Shown piece after piece: positions 1-13,053 of a stretch of DNA of 64,000 nucleotides (position 1 is the stretch's first letter; the number at the start of each line of letters is the position of its first letter). Both the position numbers and the translations under genes were made by a program. The notes under the pieces were generated by a model. The model saw only the letters and a program-made list of their open reading frames with translations. It searched no databases and was not told where the DNA came from. The stretch spans positions 18,194,784-18,258,783 of the forward strand of contig CALNVZ010002100.1 of the NCBI GenBank assembly GCA_940671915.1, read 5' to 3'. The stretch is from Paracentrotus lividus (Eukaryota; Echinodermata; Echinoidea; Camarodonta; Echinidae).

Positions 1-123
1 TTAAAAGATTGAAAAGCATAACTATTTCTTATTATTTTTCTTTATGTAGTTTGAGGGAATATTCAGTGCTAAAAGATAACATGTTAAACGTGAAAAAAAA
101 AAACAACAACAACAAAAACAAAA

Positions 124-3100
124 CACTAGAACTTCAATCGTTGACATGAACGCATGCTGCGTGCATTGACGCCTAGACTAAAAGATTTCAAGAAACTATT
201 AAATTTAAATTGTATATTTTGAAATATATTTGGGAAACGGAAGTAGGCTTTACATAACTATACAAGATCTGTGCTTTTAAACGAATTACGCGTTTGTGTA
301 CTACAGCTGCAATTTGGAAAACTTCACTATTCCTCCATACTATACCGGGCGTACACATTGTTCTGTCAAATTTGCAATTATTAGGCCAAGCGCGGTATAA
401 TGGCTTCCTACAAAAAAAAAAAATCCTCTTTCCTCCCCGGCACGTTCTATAGTAATCTGAGCATTCGTGGGCTTCTCGATTTCGCGATTATGAAGCAAGT
501 TGTTAAAATGGTTTACTACAAAACTAGGATTTACTCGGATAAATTTTCTGTGACCAACCTATATATTTTGGTATCAATGAAAAGGCAAATCAATGCCGGT
601 CATTGTGATGTCAATTTCAGAAGCAAATATTGAACGACAATGACGTAATGCTTTGTTAACGTAATCCATTGAAAATTCCTCATTTTTTGTCCATAACTTT
701 TTTTGATAGACGTCATCAAATTTTACAAAATTGGCCAGATAGTTGTGAAATGTATTGATACATATAGCCTGCCAAGTTTCAAGTTCCCTAGATTGAATAT
801 CGCTCTTTTAGGGGAAGTTAAACTTGTTTTCCTGGTACGATTAATTTTTTATTATTTTGTACAACATTTTTGAGCAATTTGGTCAATGATCGATATATTT
901 TTCTTTCTATGACTGAAAGCTACATAATCTGAACTACCTATAATCCAAAAAGGCGTACGGTTTTAACAAGGCACAACGCAGATGCAGCCTCTGGATTTTA
1001 GCCAAATTTTGAAACTTTAGAGGCGCGCTAATTCTGCATTTTGCGTATTTTATGGAGCGATGAAACATGCTGGAGTGTGGTGACATTCATTAGAATAACA
1101 TGACTGAAATTTGAAGCAAAATAAATTGCATCTTAGAAAGTTATAGCCATTTTTGCGTGTTTTTAGTTCACAATTTTTCCAATTTTTTTGTCATTAAACG
1201 GATTTTGATTTTTTGAAAATTAATTTAAAGATTGAGATGGTTTTTGAAATAAAAAGTTCGTTGATGCATTTGAAAGGTGAAGCTCATGGACATAACATAA
1301 TGAATTTGCTATAGAAGTTGTAGCATCTAGGATGATGAGGATATTGAAGTGGAAGAATGGCTTCATATGGCCGCACACAATGGACAACAAACTGCCGAAT
1401 GACGGTCACGGTGAGTGCATTTTGGAAATTGAAATGTCAGGGGATCTAATAGTGGACTCTCATGCGATGACATCTATGAAGTTTGAACGACATTCTCTGA
1501 TAACTATTTGACCTTGACAGGGAGAACAAGGATCATGTGTTAAGTGAATGGCTTTTTTGTGAAGAGGGAAGAAGAGAAGAGAGAAGAAGAGACTAGAACT
1601 GCCATCGTGACGATGAACGAATGTGCGCTGCATGAGCACTGACCTAAAGGATTTCAAGACTATTAAAATTCAATGCTATATTTTGAAAGAATATATTGGA
1701 AACGGAAGCTAAGCTTACATAACTATACAAGATCTGTGTGTGTAAAACGAATACGGCGTTGTGTTACTACAGTGCAGTGGATTTTTGAAAACTTCACTTT
1801 CCATATATCCGGCGTCACAATGTTCTGTCAAATTTGCAATTATTAAAGGCAAGCGGAGTAAGCTCCCAAAAAAAATTCCCCCGGGTTTAGAAAACCACAT
1901 GTGCTTTCGATTCCTATGGGCATTTTGAGAAAATGTTCTCAAAATGGATATGTACTCGAAAAATTTTCTTTGTGAAACTATATTATATTTGGTATCAATG
2001 CGAAAGCACATTTCAATCCGTCATTGTGTGATGTCAAAGTTCAGAAGCAAAATTGAACGACTAATACATTAATGCTATTGTTAACGTAATCCACTTGAAA
2101 ATTCGCTAATTTTGTCCATAAACTTTTTCATGCAACGTTCATCAAATTTTACAAAAATTGCAGATAGTTGTGAATTGTATTGATCATTATGCCTGCCAAG
2201 TTTCCAAGTCCCAGATTGAATATTCGCCCTCTGCTTTAGGCGCGGAAGTTAAACTTGATTTCCTAGGTTATTCAGAATTAATTTTTTAATTTGTACAACA
2301 TTTTTGAGCAATTTGGGTAATGAACTCGATATATTTTTCTTTACGTTGCTGGAAAGTACATAATCTGAAACTACCTTAAATCAAAAAGGCGGTACGGTTT
2401 TTAACAAGCACAACGCAGATGCAGCCGTCTTTGAATTTTAGCCATTTTGAAACTTTAGAGAAGCGCTATTCTGCATTTTGCGTATTTTATTGGAGCGTGA
2501 AACATTGGAGTGTGTGCACATGTATCACTAGAAATAACATGACCTGAAAATTGAAGCTAAATGAGCAATTGATTAAGAAAGTTTTGCAATTTTTTGCGTG
2601 TTTTTTGTCACAATTATTTCAGTTCATAACGGAGTTGATTTTTGAATTAATTTAAAATATGAAGATCGGTTTTTGAAATAAAAAGTTGATGGATGCCCAT
2701 TTGAAAGCGTGAACTCATGGACTACATAATGAATTTTGATAGGAGTTTGTAGCATCTAGGATGATGGAGATATTGAAGTTGGAAGAATGGCTTTCATATG
2801 ACCAAAAATGGACAAAATGGCCGATTGACGGTCACGGATGAGTGATTTTGGAAATTGAAATGTCAGGGGATCAATAGTGGATTATGGATGACACGTCTAT
2901 GAAGTTTGAACGAATTTTGATAAGTAATTTGACCTTGACAGGGAGAACAAGGATCATGTGTTAAGTGAATGGCTTTTTGGGGAAGAAGAAGAAGAAGAAG
3001 AAGAAGACTAGAACTGCAATCGTTGACATGAACGATGTGCCTGCATTGACGCCTTGACTAAAGGATTTCAATGATTATTAAAATGTAAGCATATATTTTA

Positions 3101-4305
3101 AAATATATTGGGAAACGGAAGTAAGCTTTACATAATATACAAGATCTGTGTGTAAAACGAATACGCTTTGTGTACTACATGTATAGTGGAATTTTGAAAA
3201 CTTCGCTTTCCATATTATCCGGCGTGCAAATGGCTCTGTCAAATTTGCAATTATTAGGCAAGCGGGTATAATGGCTCCCAAAAAAATGTGATGTACTCGA
3301 AATTTCTGTGACAACCTATATTATATTTGGTATCAATGGAAAGACAATTTCAATCCCGTCATTGTGATGTCAATTTCAGAAGCAAATATTTAACGATAAT
3401 AACGTAATGCCTTCTTACGTAATCCATTGAAAATTCGCTATTTTTTGTCCATAACTTTTTCATGACGTCATCAAATTTTACAAAAATTGACAGATAGTTG
3501 TAAAATGTATTGATACATATGCCTGCTAAGTTTCAAGTCCCTAGATTGAATATTCGCAATTTTGGGGGAAGTTAAACTTGATTTCCTGGTATTGTTAATT
3601 TTTTACATTCCACGACATTTTTGAGCAATTTGGTCAATGAATCGATATATTTTTCTTTACGTTGCTGGAAAGTACATAGTCTGAAATACTTAAATCCAAA
3701 AAAGGGTACGGTTTTAACAAAGCACAACGCAGATGCAGCGTCTTGAATTTTAGCCAAATTTTGAAACTTTAGAGAGCGCTATTTGCATTTTGCGTATTTT
3801 CTGGAGCGTGAAACATATGGAGTGTGTGCACATGTATCAGAATAACATGCCCTGAAAAGTTGAAGCAAAATGGAATTGATTTAAGAAAGTTTTGGCAATT
3901 TTTGTGTTTTTTTCGTCACAATATTTCATTTCAAAACGGAGTCGATTTTTGAAATTCATTTAAAAATTGAAGATGGTTTTAAAATAAAAAGTTATTGAAT
4001 GCATATTAAAGGCCAACTCATGGACTGTTTAGTGCATTTTGTTAGAAGTCTGTAGGATTTCGGATGATGGAGCTAGTGAGGCTGGAAAAAATGGCTTTCA
4101 TATGACCAAAAATAGACAAAATGGCGGATGGACGGTCATGGATGAGTGATTTTGGAAAATGAAATGTCAGGGGATCAATAATGGATCATGGAGGATGTGT
4201 GTATGAAATTTGAACGAATTTGGTTGAGCGATGGGACCTGGGTAGGGAGAACAAGGTTCACGTGTTAAATGAATGGCTTTTTGTGGAAGAAGAAGAAGAA
4301 GAAGA
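124..4305. repeat. Three tandem copies of a ~1.3-1.47 kb repeat unit
   Basis: Three head-to-tail copies begin at the phrase ACTAGAACT near 124, 1591 and 3006. All carry the same landmarks in the same order: CAAGATCTGTG, CAAATTTGCAATTATTA, a stretch ending GACGTCATCAAATTT, ACAACGCAGATGCAGC, and GACCTTGACAGGGAGAAC. Copies 2 and 3 are each followed by a GAA-rich run. Copy 3 is about 1300 bp. Copies 2 and 1 are about 1415 and 1467 bp because of many scattered one- to few-base insertions, and copies 1 and 2 also hold a segment after the GGCTCCCAAAAA run that copy 3 lacks. Reading frames here are short and differ between copies, so I do not call genes. It may be a satellite-like array or a repeated transposon fragment; the family is not recognised. 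Confidence 0.9.
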
Positions 4306-4306
4306 A

Positions 4307-4493
4307 ACCGGAGGAGGAATATGGAACGATAACATTGCATTGTCGCTGGAGCGTCAATGCAAAGAAGAAGAAGAAGAAGACGGAAAAGGAATATGGAACA
4401 ACAACATAGCATTGTCGCTGTAGCGTCAATGCAAAGACGGAAAAGGAATATGGAACAACAACATAGCATTGTCGCTGTAGCGTCAATGCAAAA
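4307..4493. repeat. Three copies of a 57-bp tandem repeat
   Basis: Copies start at about 4307, 4380 and 4437. The second and third are essentially identical, each 57 bp, opening with ACGGAAAAGGAATATGG and ending GTCAATGCAAAG. The first is diverged and carries an internal GAA expansion. The array sits directly at the 3' edge of the large tandem repeat, after its GAA run. The open frames crossing it on both strands are products of the repeat and are not called as genes. Confidence 0.9.
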
Positions 4494-7149
4494 AAGCAAT
4501 TCTAGTAAATGAATAGCTTTGTAAATGTATTTTGAAAGCATATTTCTAAAACCAATGGCAAAGATAATGAAAAGGTTAAAAATAAGTCTGCTGGTAAGCA
4601 AGAAGTCTGATGATCGTATTTCTAATTTTTTCTATTTTGTGCGCAAGCCTTTTTTTGAGCCCCCGACAAAAACGTTCTGTGTGCGCTCAAGCTTGAACGA
4701 AACTTATTGTTTCAAATTGCATTTGAAAGATAAGACTTCAGAGCGTCTATAAACATCAAAATATATCATAATTTGAAATGAAATTTTGGCAGACTTTTCA
4801 AATCTGTCCCGTTTTTATTGATACACCCTGTAGTTCAAATTTTTTTTCAGAGGTTACTGCATATGAGCGGAAATAAACTATAATTCACTTTTGGATCCTC
4901 ATTAATAATTCTTTGGGTGTTTAGATACTATAGGATCAAATATTTCCCTAAAACAGAAAAACGCTCTTCCAATAGCAGTTCGTTAGAATAAGCATCTATC
5001 TTATGTGAAGGTATATTCTTGGAATTATACTTTTGCAGAAGGTAGGCTAATTGACCATGTATCCAATTTGAATCCAGTCAATATTTTTATATGCTTATAA
5101 ATCTGACGCGTGTAAAACGATTGAAAACAAAAACAATGTAACTGCTTTCATTTAAATCATGATATGTGGTTTATGTGGTCTATAACCGGAAGGTCATAGG
5201 TTCAATACTCGTTCATTGTATTAGTGATGACTATGAAGACATTAATGATCGTTTACCAAGTGCTTCGTATGATCTTTTTTTTTTTTAAAGCAGTAGGTCC
5301 TCGGGCGCTATTAAGTACGTACATACTTGCTTTCATTAACTAGAAAGATAAATCAGACAGCCTACCCTTTATGCTATGCATGATAAGACTGCTTATCAAA
5401 AAACAAAAAAATCATGAATGTTCAAAAGTTTGAGTGTTTTTTTTTTCGTCTAAAGGTCATAATAGCGCCCTATAGGCGTAATCATTAATCCGTGACATGT
5501 TTTGTGAGCTAAAACCAATACAATAGGATGCCGTTGATGATGGAAATGCGCTGACTTTCAGCCCAATTCGATTACCTATCAGTTACATTTTCTTTAAAAA
5601 AACGAGAAAAATAGGAGTTTGGAAATTTCAAAAAGATCTTCTCAACTACAATCTACCGTAGATATGAATGTATCTATTCCAACAATTTTATGAGTGCCGT
5701 CTTTGTTAAGGAGTGGAATTATCCCCACTTCAGGTGATTCAAAGGCGGAACTCCCACTTTCGACCTTTTCCAGGGTGTAACAGCTTTCAATATTTTTCCA
5801 CTCAATAAAGGGATGTCTCTCATTCAACTCCTATAAGAGTGGAATTCAATTCTAATTATGTGGATGTGGTCTGTGACATGGGGAGAGAAAGAAAGAGTGA
5901 GAGATCTATATATATTTTGTAGATTCTACTTCACATGATACTCATCACAAAAATGTCTATGTTAAACAACGTTTCCATAACGAACGTAATCGTCAAAATA
6001 ACGCTCGTCAGATGCAAAAGTTCTCCAAACCCAACCTCAACTATACAAGCCCTATATAATCGATGGCCTTAGCTTCAATGACACCAATGGCCGAGTGACG
6101 TGAGCTCTGGAAACCCGGGATTTATAGCAATAAACGATTGCAATTAGTTGATCAATTACTAGGGCTCAACCTCAGCAGACTATCTGCTTCAACGACCCAC
6201 ATGTGGTTTACGGAATTTCCGTTTTGATTGTACTCTTATCGATGAGTTTCCGTGGTAACTTTCAACCATTGCGGTAGAATAACGATGGCTTATTAGAACG
6301 TCGCCACAATAAGGAGCCGATCATCGAATGGTGAAGTAGGATCGATAAACACGTGACCAACAGGCAAAATATGACTAGCATTGAACATTTTGAATTTCTG
6401 ATAATAAATGTCAGATGCAAGTTGACTCCTTTTGCCAAAGTAGGGCAACATTCCGGTGAAATATTTATCCGTTGTTGAGTTTAGTGTCTTTGTATACGCG
6501 TCAAATTTGCTTCACTTAATCTTAAACAAGCTTCCTTCCTTGTTTGAATTATAAATGTCTTTAACTCAAACTTGAAGCAAAATCTCCCATGTTTTATCTC
6601 TGATCATCAACTCATTGACATTTAGATGAATTCCTAAAACTTTAACTTTAACAGTTAGATTTTAAACACCTCCATTTTGAAACTGCCTGCTCTACAAAAT
6701 TATAACAATCTCGTTACAAAAGTCAACTGTATAAGGCTCATTTCACGTCCTAATGAAACATGAGATTTATATTAAAATGCAACGATACGCCCCAGATCAC
6801 TTGCAGGTAAATATACATAAGATCGCCTGAAGAATATCTAGAAAGGACCTGGTATTATTCTTAGAAAAATAATAACGAAGAATTAAAAATATTCATCGCA
6901 GCCCCAAAATCTAGAGCGTACTTGGGAAAATCCCAACTGTTCCTACTCAATGAAATTGGGAAGAGTGATGATTCTGATGGAACATGTCTCATATGACATG
7001 CATTAAATTACCATAAAGAGAGAAAGAGAGAGGGAATTGTGTCATATTTCATCACTATGCCCTTATTCTAGAACCAATAAGAATATTATTCGCCCTGTGC
7101 TAAGAAGAGGCTTGCATGATAATGCTTTTCCCTTTTTCTCCTAACACTA
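4494..7149. other. AT-rich sequence without a supported gene
   Basis: No exon with convincing splice sites and coding bias was seen. A GAGTGGAATT-containing stretch at about 5690-5850 may be a distant copy of the GAGTGA repeat family found near 22.0 and 49.8 kb. The rest is unremarkable AT-rich sequence with short GA runs near 5880 and 7020. Confidence 0.6.
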
Positions 7150-7265
7150 CAGTGCAAAAACAGCGGTGTTAACTTGGTGTTGAATTCACACCACTGGTGT
7201 TTACATATGACAACTCTCATGGTGGTATGGTATAACCCCAATTCAACACCAACGTGTTTGCAGTG
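7150..7265. mobile_element. Short TA-flanked inverted-repeat element (MITE)
   Basis: A 116-bp element starts CAGTGCAAAAACA and ends TGTTTGCAGTG. The ends are imperfect inverted repeats that extend inward through a shared GGTGTTGAATT word. TA lies directly outside both ends (7148-7149 and 7266-7267), consistent with a TA target duplication as in Tc1/mariner-derived miniature elements. There is no coding capacity. Confidence 0.65.
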
Positions 7266-7330
7266 TATTCACATCTCATCTACGAGTGTTCCCATGACCT
7301 AACACACAAACCCTTATCCTAAATCTAGCC

Positions 7331-7375
7331 TTATACACGGGCGTATCCAGGATTTCCCAATAGGGGGGCGCAAGG
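7331..7375. repeat. Terminal fragment of a GGATCCAGG-type repeat
   Basis: The sequence GGGCGTATCCAGGATTT followed by AATAGGGGGGCGC matches the reverse complement of 62638-62682 (GGCGCGGATC, AGGATATT, AGGGGGCGC). These look like ends of one dispersed element, possibly a hAT-type miniature element. No partner terminus was found nearby. Confidence 0.4.
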
Positions 7376-7894
7376 AAATTTTTATCGCCGTCAGGGGAAG
7401 GGGGAGGGGGTTCTTCTAAATGTCATTATTGTACATGAAATTCCACATTTTTTTTCAATTATCACAAAAGTTACATAGTTTCTATACCCTAAGACAATGT
7501 ATGTTGCGTAGAAACCTATTTCCCTCGATATTTGTCTAAGGGTAGAGAAAAGATATAACTGTTGAAAAAGAATGAGAAAAGGTGAAATTTCATGTACAAT
7601 AATATTATGATTGGGCATCTGATCATATATGATGTATAATCAGTATTGCCAATTTGCAGAGTGAACAGTAATTTACAAGAAAATGTAAATGAGCGTAATT
7701 TCCTAATTCCTTCACCAATTTTGTCCTATTGTAATATATGCTGTTAAAATTATTTATTATTGACATAAGTAAATATCTCGGGTGACCTTTCCTAATAATG
7801 CTCAGTGACTGAAAGACTTGAAATGCTGACTACGAACAGTGAAGTTCTGAAATGGCAAATTGAACTCATTTCTCTTCCATTGGGTTGAGGAACA

Positions 7895-9958
7895 TCATTC
7901 TTCTTGGATGTTGCGACTGTAGATGTTGATGATTGCATCATAGTCCAAGGCAATGTCCTTATGGTAGTACAGCAGGATCACGCATTAAGACGTTCTCTAA
8001 CATTGTACTGCGTAGATCTGTTTTGATGATCTTGAAGGCAGAGTGAACTCGCTCAACTTCGGCACTTGTGACTGGTAGCAGAAGCAACACCTGCAGACCG
8101 CACAGACGTTTGGGAACTGCTTACAAGTTCATCTGTTTCAGCGGTATCGCTGACGACTGTGGTGGTTCTCTCGGCATTGTCCTTCCAGAATCGTTTCCAG
8201 AGCCGAATTTCTGGAATGCAAAAGTGGGAGATGGCAAGTCTGGGCCATAGTACTTTCATGATGGCATCGATCTTATCATCAGAACAGAGATCAAGGTTAG
8301 CTGGCAAGAGACACAGTGCCGGAACAGCTTGGTGAGACAGGTTGGTGAAACGGTTTGACAGCTCAGAAATCAGACCATCCAAGTACGGAATGAAAACAGC
8401 CCCTTCCAGTAGACTTTGCTGCTGCCATCTGCTGGAACATTCGTCCTATTAGTCTGTCGGCGCAAGTCCTGGGAATGGTGATCTCAATACCGCAGCCTCT
8501 GCCATCGTAGACATGGATGTGAAAAGACGATCGAATTCTGCATCATCATTCTCACGGACGGCCTTTATCTCGTCAGTGACCATTGTAATTTTGTTCGTAG
8601 GCTCTGATCACATCCATACTGGTGCCTTGAAGCATCACACTAAGGGATTTAGAAAACCCAAAACATATGAAGCACACACACATGCAACAATGAAAGATGA
8701 CGTGGTCAGTGAGGCTATCAGACCATTCGCTTCGGTGATGGCCTTACTGCTCCATGTCTGGTCCTCTGTGCCCGAATCATGGCAAGGCAGTCCAGTACCG
8801 GCTCATAAAGCACAACAAAATCATCCAAGGTGGTGTGGCGCTCCACCCATCGAGTTTCACAGAGAAGTTTGAGTTTCTGAAGAGGACTGGGCTTTCCCGC
8901 CAGCTTGGTCTTCTCTCCGCCAGAGTGTTCACCTCGTTGATAGCCTTCTCCAACTGGCGTGATCGCTTTGGGGAGCCTTGGAAGAAGAGTCCTGTGGATT
9001 TGATCGTAGCAAGCATGCAGTTGATCTCAGCCACAGAACAGGCCTTGGAGAGTGCCAGATAAGCTGTGACGGAGCAGTGATGGTAGTGAGCCCTGGGGAT
9101 ACTGCCTGGAATCGAGCAGCACAGCCCCTTCCTTGCCAGCCATGTTCCGCACGCCATCATCATGATGTCTGCCCTCGGCAGTCTTGAGGATCAAGTCCAA
9201 GAGCTGTCAGTGTTCCAATATGTTCTGGCATATCTCCTCACCAGTGATACTGTCACAGGCAACATACCCAACCAACCGCTCGACTGGTTGGTTATCTTTG
9301 ATGATCCGGATGACGATGGCAAGCTGCTCCCAGTTCGCAACATCAGTGACTTCGTCGGCCTCTACTGTGTAGAGAGGTCCCAAAGGCTGGGCTCTCCCTC
9401 AGAAATAATGACTTCCTGAATATACTCCTTAATACAATGCAAGAGATCATCTGGCAAGCAGGTGACGTGTACAAGGCGTTGCGAGGGGCACTATTAATGT
9501 GTTCTTCCAAGTCTCATCGCCTGCATTCACTCGAAAGTCCAGCAAAGCCTTGAAGTTGCCTTTGTTCAAGGCTGATGATGTTCCTGCATCTCTGTGTCCA
9601 CGCAGTGCCCATCCTTGCCTTCCACAGATCTCCACAGTCTTCAATATGGACTTTCAGGAACTTCCAGTTCTTCTGAATCCGTTCTCTACCTTTTTTCGAC
9701 AGGGAATGGTCGATTCGTTGTTCTGGAGCTGCCATAGTCTTGGAAAAGTTGGACATGATGAACACAGCAGCTTTGTGGTACTCCAGAGTAGAGTGGACAT
9801 TAATGTAGATCGTGCATTCTTCCAGTTACGGGTAGGGCTGTTGAGATGAGTAACAGTTTTTACTTTCGTGCTCCCTTCATAGGCTTGGTGGGAAACAAAA
9901 CACAAGGAAGGCAATAAAGTCCATCTTCCTTGGCGGAGTAACACAGAAACGGCTAATA
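7895..9958 (-). pseudogene. Decayed hAT-family transposase, ZMYM1-like (TTF zinc finger, DUF4371, hAT dimerisation domain)
   Basis: Read on the minus strand, one protein can be followed through several frames. The N-terminal part (about 9955-9880) has a TTF-type zinc finger with KEDGLYCLPCVLF. Next come RQGWALRGHRD (about 9620) and ADEVTDVANWEQLA (about 9350), typical of DUF4371, where the first acidic catalytic residue of the RNase H-like fold lies. VRNMAGKEG and LALSKACSVAEIN (about 9090) follow. The C-terminal helical region includes LDGLISELSNRF (about 8370) and EIRLWKRFW (about 8200), and ends in a hAT dimerisation motif SAEVERVHSAFK (about 8060), then ALDYDAIINIYSRN and a TGA at 7895-7897. 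Multiple frameshifts and some in-frame stops break it, for example between PAVL and YYHKDIAL near 7960, so it cannot make an intact transposase. GC content is clearly higher than in the neighbours. The family assignment comes from remembered domain patterns. Confidence 0.85.
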
Positions 9959-9960
9959 TA

Positions 9961-10100
9961 AACCTAAACCGAACCCTAACCCAACCCTAATCGTAATTTT
10001 AAAGATAAAGTTGTCAATGGTGTCAGGATGTGCCCTTGTCTCCTAAAGACTTGAAGCAAGGGCCAAATGTGAGTCTCAATCATCTTTAATGGCATTTAAA
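9961..10100. repeat. Telomere-like CCCTAA stretch in a dispersed repeat
   Basis: The sequence contains GAACCCTAACCCAACCCTAA, an imperfect run of the CCCTAA motif, followed by a stretch resembling the repeats at 29.1-29.3 and 41.0-41.16 kb. It lies just upstream of the start of the hAT pseudogene. It is short and degenerate, so it is more likely part of a dispersed element than a true interstitial telomere. Confidence 0.5.
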
Positions 10101-10150
10101 CTACATTTGAAGAAAAAAATGTGTATATTAACATCAGTATTATCTAACTG

Positions 10151-10158
10151 CCCCCCCC

Positions 10159-10212
<54 letters not shown>
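10151..10212. repeat. Poly-C then poly-A homopolymer run
   Basis: About 11 C, a short CTC junction, then about 49 A. A second poly-A run lies at 10737-10764. Assembly of such runs is unreliable. They could mark a retroposed poly-A tail, but no matching retrotransposon body is recognisable upstream. Confidence 0.85.
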
Positions 10213-10214
<2 letters not shown>

Positions 10215-10736
10215 CAAATAAATTTTTACCACAATGTAGGCTAATTGAAATCATAAGAAATACAGTCACAAAAAATAATAACTTTAAAAAAATAATGAAA
10301 TAAGAATAAAATAAAAATGGGCAACTTATTTGGCTCCCCGTATTCAAGCCGTTCGTAAATTCATGCATATCTTTACGCAACGTTTCATAAAACACCCCCT
10401 TGATATGAATAATTCAATTTTTAAGGTGTAGAACGCTATTTTTCCATCTAATAGATCACAGCGACGTGTAGAATACGTCCTACATGCCCCGATTAACCCT
10501 GGGCCAAGAAGGAACGGAACTCCATTTCCTCTAACCCTGGAAGAATTAATTTCCTGATTTTGTAGAGAGAAGAGGAGAACGGATCCAAGAACATGTGCCT
10601 AGAGCACCTTTAATTTAAATATGATGAAGATTAATCGAAAATTGTTTTTGAGTAGACACAGTGGAAAACATATTTGGGTAATTTTTTTTTGCAGAAAAAA
10701 AGGAAAGTGACAAATTACAAATGGTTTTTTTGGAAC

Positions 10737-10768
<32 letters not shown>

Positions 10769-12203
10769 TAGACATTGTAGAAAACATGATTGCAAGTTGT
10801 CGAAATCAATGTTTTAAACATCATAAGGTATTTGATCAACTGACATTTAAAAATGACATCTTTCGCGAGAAAAAATAATGAACAAAATGCAACTGAACTT
10901 TTCGCGATATTTCTTCAGTATACAAATATTATTCAAATATCTATTTTCGTCAAAAATATAACATATTTGACCTATAGGGCCAGTTGAATGAAATACATAT
11001 ATGTCATAATTAGTTTTCGCTTGTGTATAATGTCGACTTTTTAGTTAAAATTCGCACTTCAGCTTTTCTCCACTTTTTGTGCAATGATGTTTTTTCCCTT
11101 TTATATTTGACCTTGGTTACTGTAAATTGTGCAAATTACAATCGTAATAAATCCCCTCCTCTTCAGATGTCATAATGCTAATGGTAATAAAGAAATTGGA
11201 AAAAACGACGATACTGCTTGTGTAATGTCTAATTCGTAGTGATTTCTAGTATTCAACAGGTACAAGACCTTTTTGCACAATTGAAAAAAAGGGTCTGTTT
11301 TTACGAAACAAACTAATCATGCTAATTGTACTGCGCAAATTACTTTTCAGCACAATACAAAAACGTCACGAATTACATGTTTATACAGTTGGACTGAATG
11401 TGAATGAGTCTTTAATGAATAAAAACGTATAGTGGGAGGGAATTAAATCAGCGATAAAGCATTTTGGAACAAATTTGTCCCTTTCCCCTTGCCCTTTGTC
11501 CGTAATAACAATATTAGTACCCCTTTGCAATGTACAACATAAACATATATTTGATAGAATTAACCTTCGTAACTAAGTACACGACATTTCTATCAAAAAC
11601 ACACCCGTGCTATAAACGAAAACACGATCTATGGATAACTGTTTACCTATTGGCATTTTCTCAAAACAATATAATGATCATTTTCTACTGACTGTATAAA
11701 TTCATAATTGTCTGCACATTGCCCGATTTTTTTTCTTCTAATTCTTGCCAGCAACCAAATTGTAGAAAGTCGCATCAAAGGCCGGAAACTGTATATGAAG
11801 CGAAATAAATACACGGCTGTCATATTTCATTTTCGGTGAAGCTCAAATAATGATTTCTCATTGCGTGCAACAGGCTTTATCGCTTGCAAAATAACCTCTC
11901 CCCTCTATACCCTCCCTATCTTGTGTAGTCATTTTGTGAGCATTTAGTTATTTAAATGCGATACCTACACAGCTTCTTCTTCTTTGTTGTTGTTGTTGTT
12001 GTTGCTGTTGAAATGGCATTATTGAGGCATAGGCAATATTTTAGTACATCATTTGCTTATTCTGATAGTTCAACTGTTTTCTAATATTTTAGTCTGCTAC
12101 ATTTCACTTAGATTATCTTCGAGAAAGAAATAGATAAGATTAATCTAATCTCCTCAAAGTATATACGATCTCCTACGACTACCTGTGGGCTGCCATATTC
12201 TAA
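10213..12203. other. AT-rich sequence without a supported gene
   Basis: Only a second poly-A run (10737-10764) and a short TTG microsatellite (about 11983-12008) stand out. No credible exon or inverted-repeat element was seen. Confidence 0.6.
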
Positions 12204-13050
12204 AGGGCCTGTCCCACAGAAGGCAATCGTTGTGGCGACAACCTGCGAACTACCTTTTAGTACCCATCGCCACCATGCGCAGGTCCAATCGCCTATAAGA
12301 TCGTGAATTATCGCGTCTGTCGCCAACAAATAAGTAGCAAAATTCTGTTCGCCGCTGGTTTCTCAACAAGTTAAACAATAGCCGGCGTCAGTTGGGTTGA
12401 CGTCAATGACCGTAGCCTGTCTTCTCTTGTCGCGGCAAGGTACTATCGTAGATTGTCGCCAGATAGAACATGTGTAGCAAAGCGGAACGGCGGCCAGTTG
12501 TAGGTTGCCGCGCTCCAGCGTACGTTGCACGCATCGCTGAACCGAAAGGCCAGTGAAATTTAAGCCGCTACGACCTTTGTCGCCACCTACATTCACCAAA
12601 ATCATGATCGGCCTCCCATTCAGATACTGCACAGTCGCCGCTGATTTTTGAAATTTTCAAAAATCTCTCACGACCCAAATTATGATGCGCGACTGAGAGG
12701 ACTATCACGAACCTAAAGGCGACAGGCCGCCATCAGGTATAAAACACTCGATCACCTGTGTCAGTCGTAAGGATCGCCACAGTGCGCAAGTTCATATTTT
12801 AGTTGATTTTAAGCTGCGACAAGAGAAGTCGAGCCGCGAGATGCGCAAAGGTCGAGGCTATTGTATTATCGGATACCACCTATTGTTAGCCTATTGTTTG
12901 CGTGGAAGCAAGTCGTCGTCGTAGCCTATCGTAGACGGAGTCGTAGATACGCATGTGATCTTCGGTCACCTACGATTCTGACACGATTCTGGCAGGTTCT
13001 AACATGCATAGGTTGTCGCCACAACGATCGCCTTCTGTGGGACAGGCCCT
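12204..13050 (+). mobile_element. Non-autonomous terminal-inverted-repeat element, left copy (~847 bp)
   Basis: The element begins AGGGCCTGTCCCACAG and ends CTGTGGGACAGGCCCT. The two termini are inverted repeats of roughly 40 bp, continuing through ATCGTTGTGGCGACAACCT. TAA flanks it on both sides (12201-12203 and 13051-13053). Near its centre (12643-12665) is a perfect palindrome, GATTTTTGAAA and its mirror around one T. The interior is compositionally odd: GC-richer than its surroundings and full of GTCG, GCGAC and CGATCG words. Short open frames exist but no recognisable transposase, so it is probably a non-autonomous (MITE-like) derivative. The TAA duplication and GGGCC ends recall PIF/Harbinger elements, but the autonomous partner is not in the window. 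Confidence 0.85.
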
Positions 13051-13053
13051 TAA

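Noticed and set aside
4167-4601. 144-codon minus-strand frame
   Set aside because: It is translation of the GAA run and the 57-bp tandem repeat; the repeated peptide blocks reflect repeated DNA.
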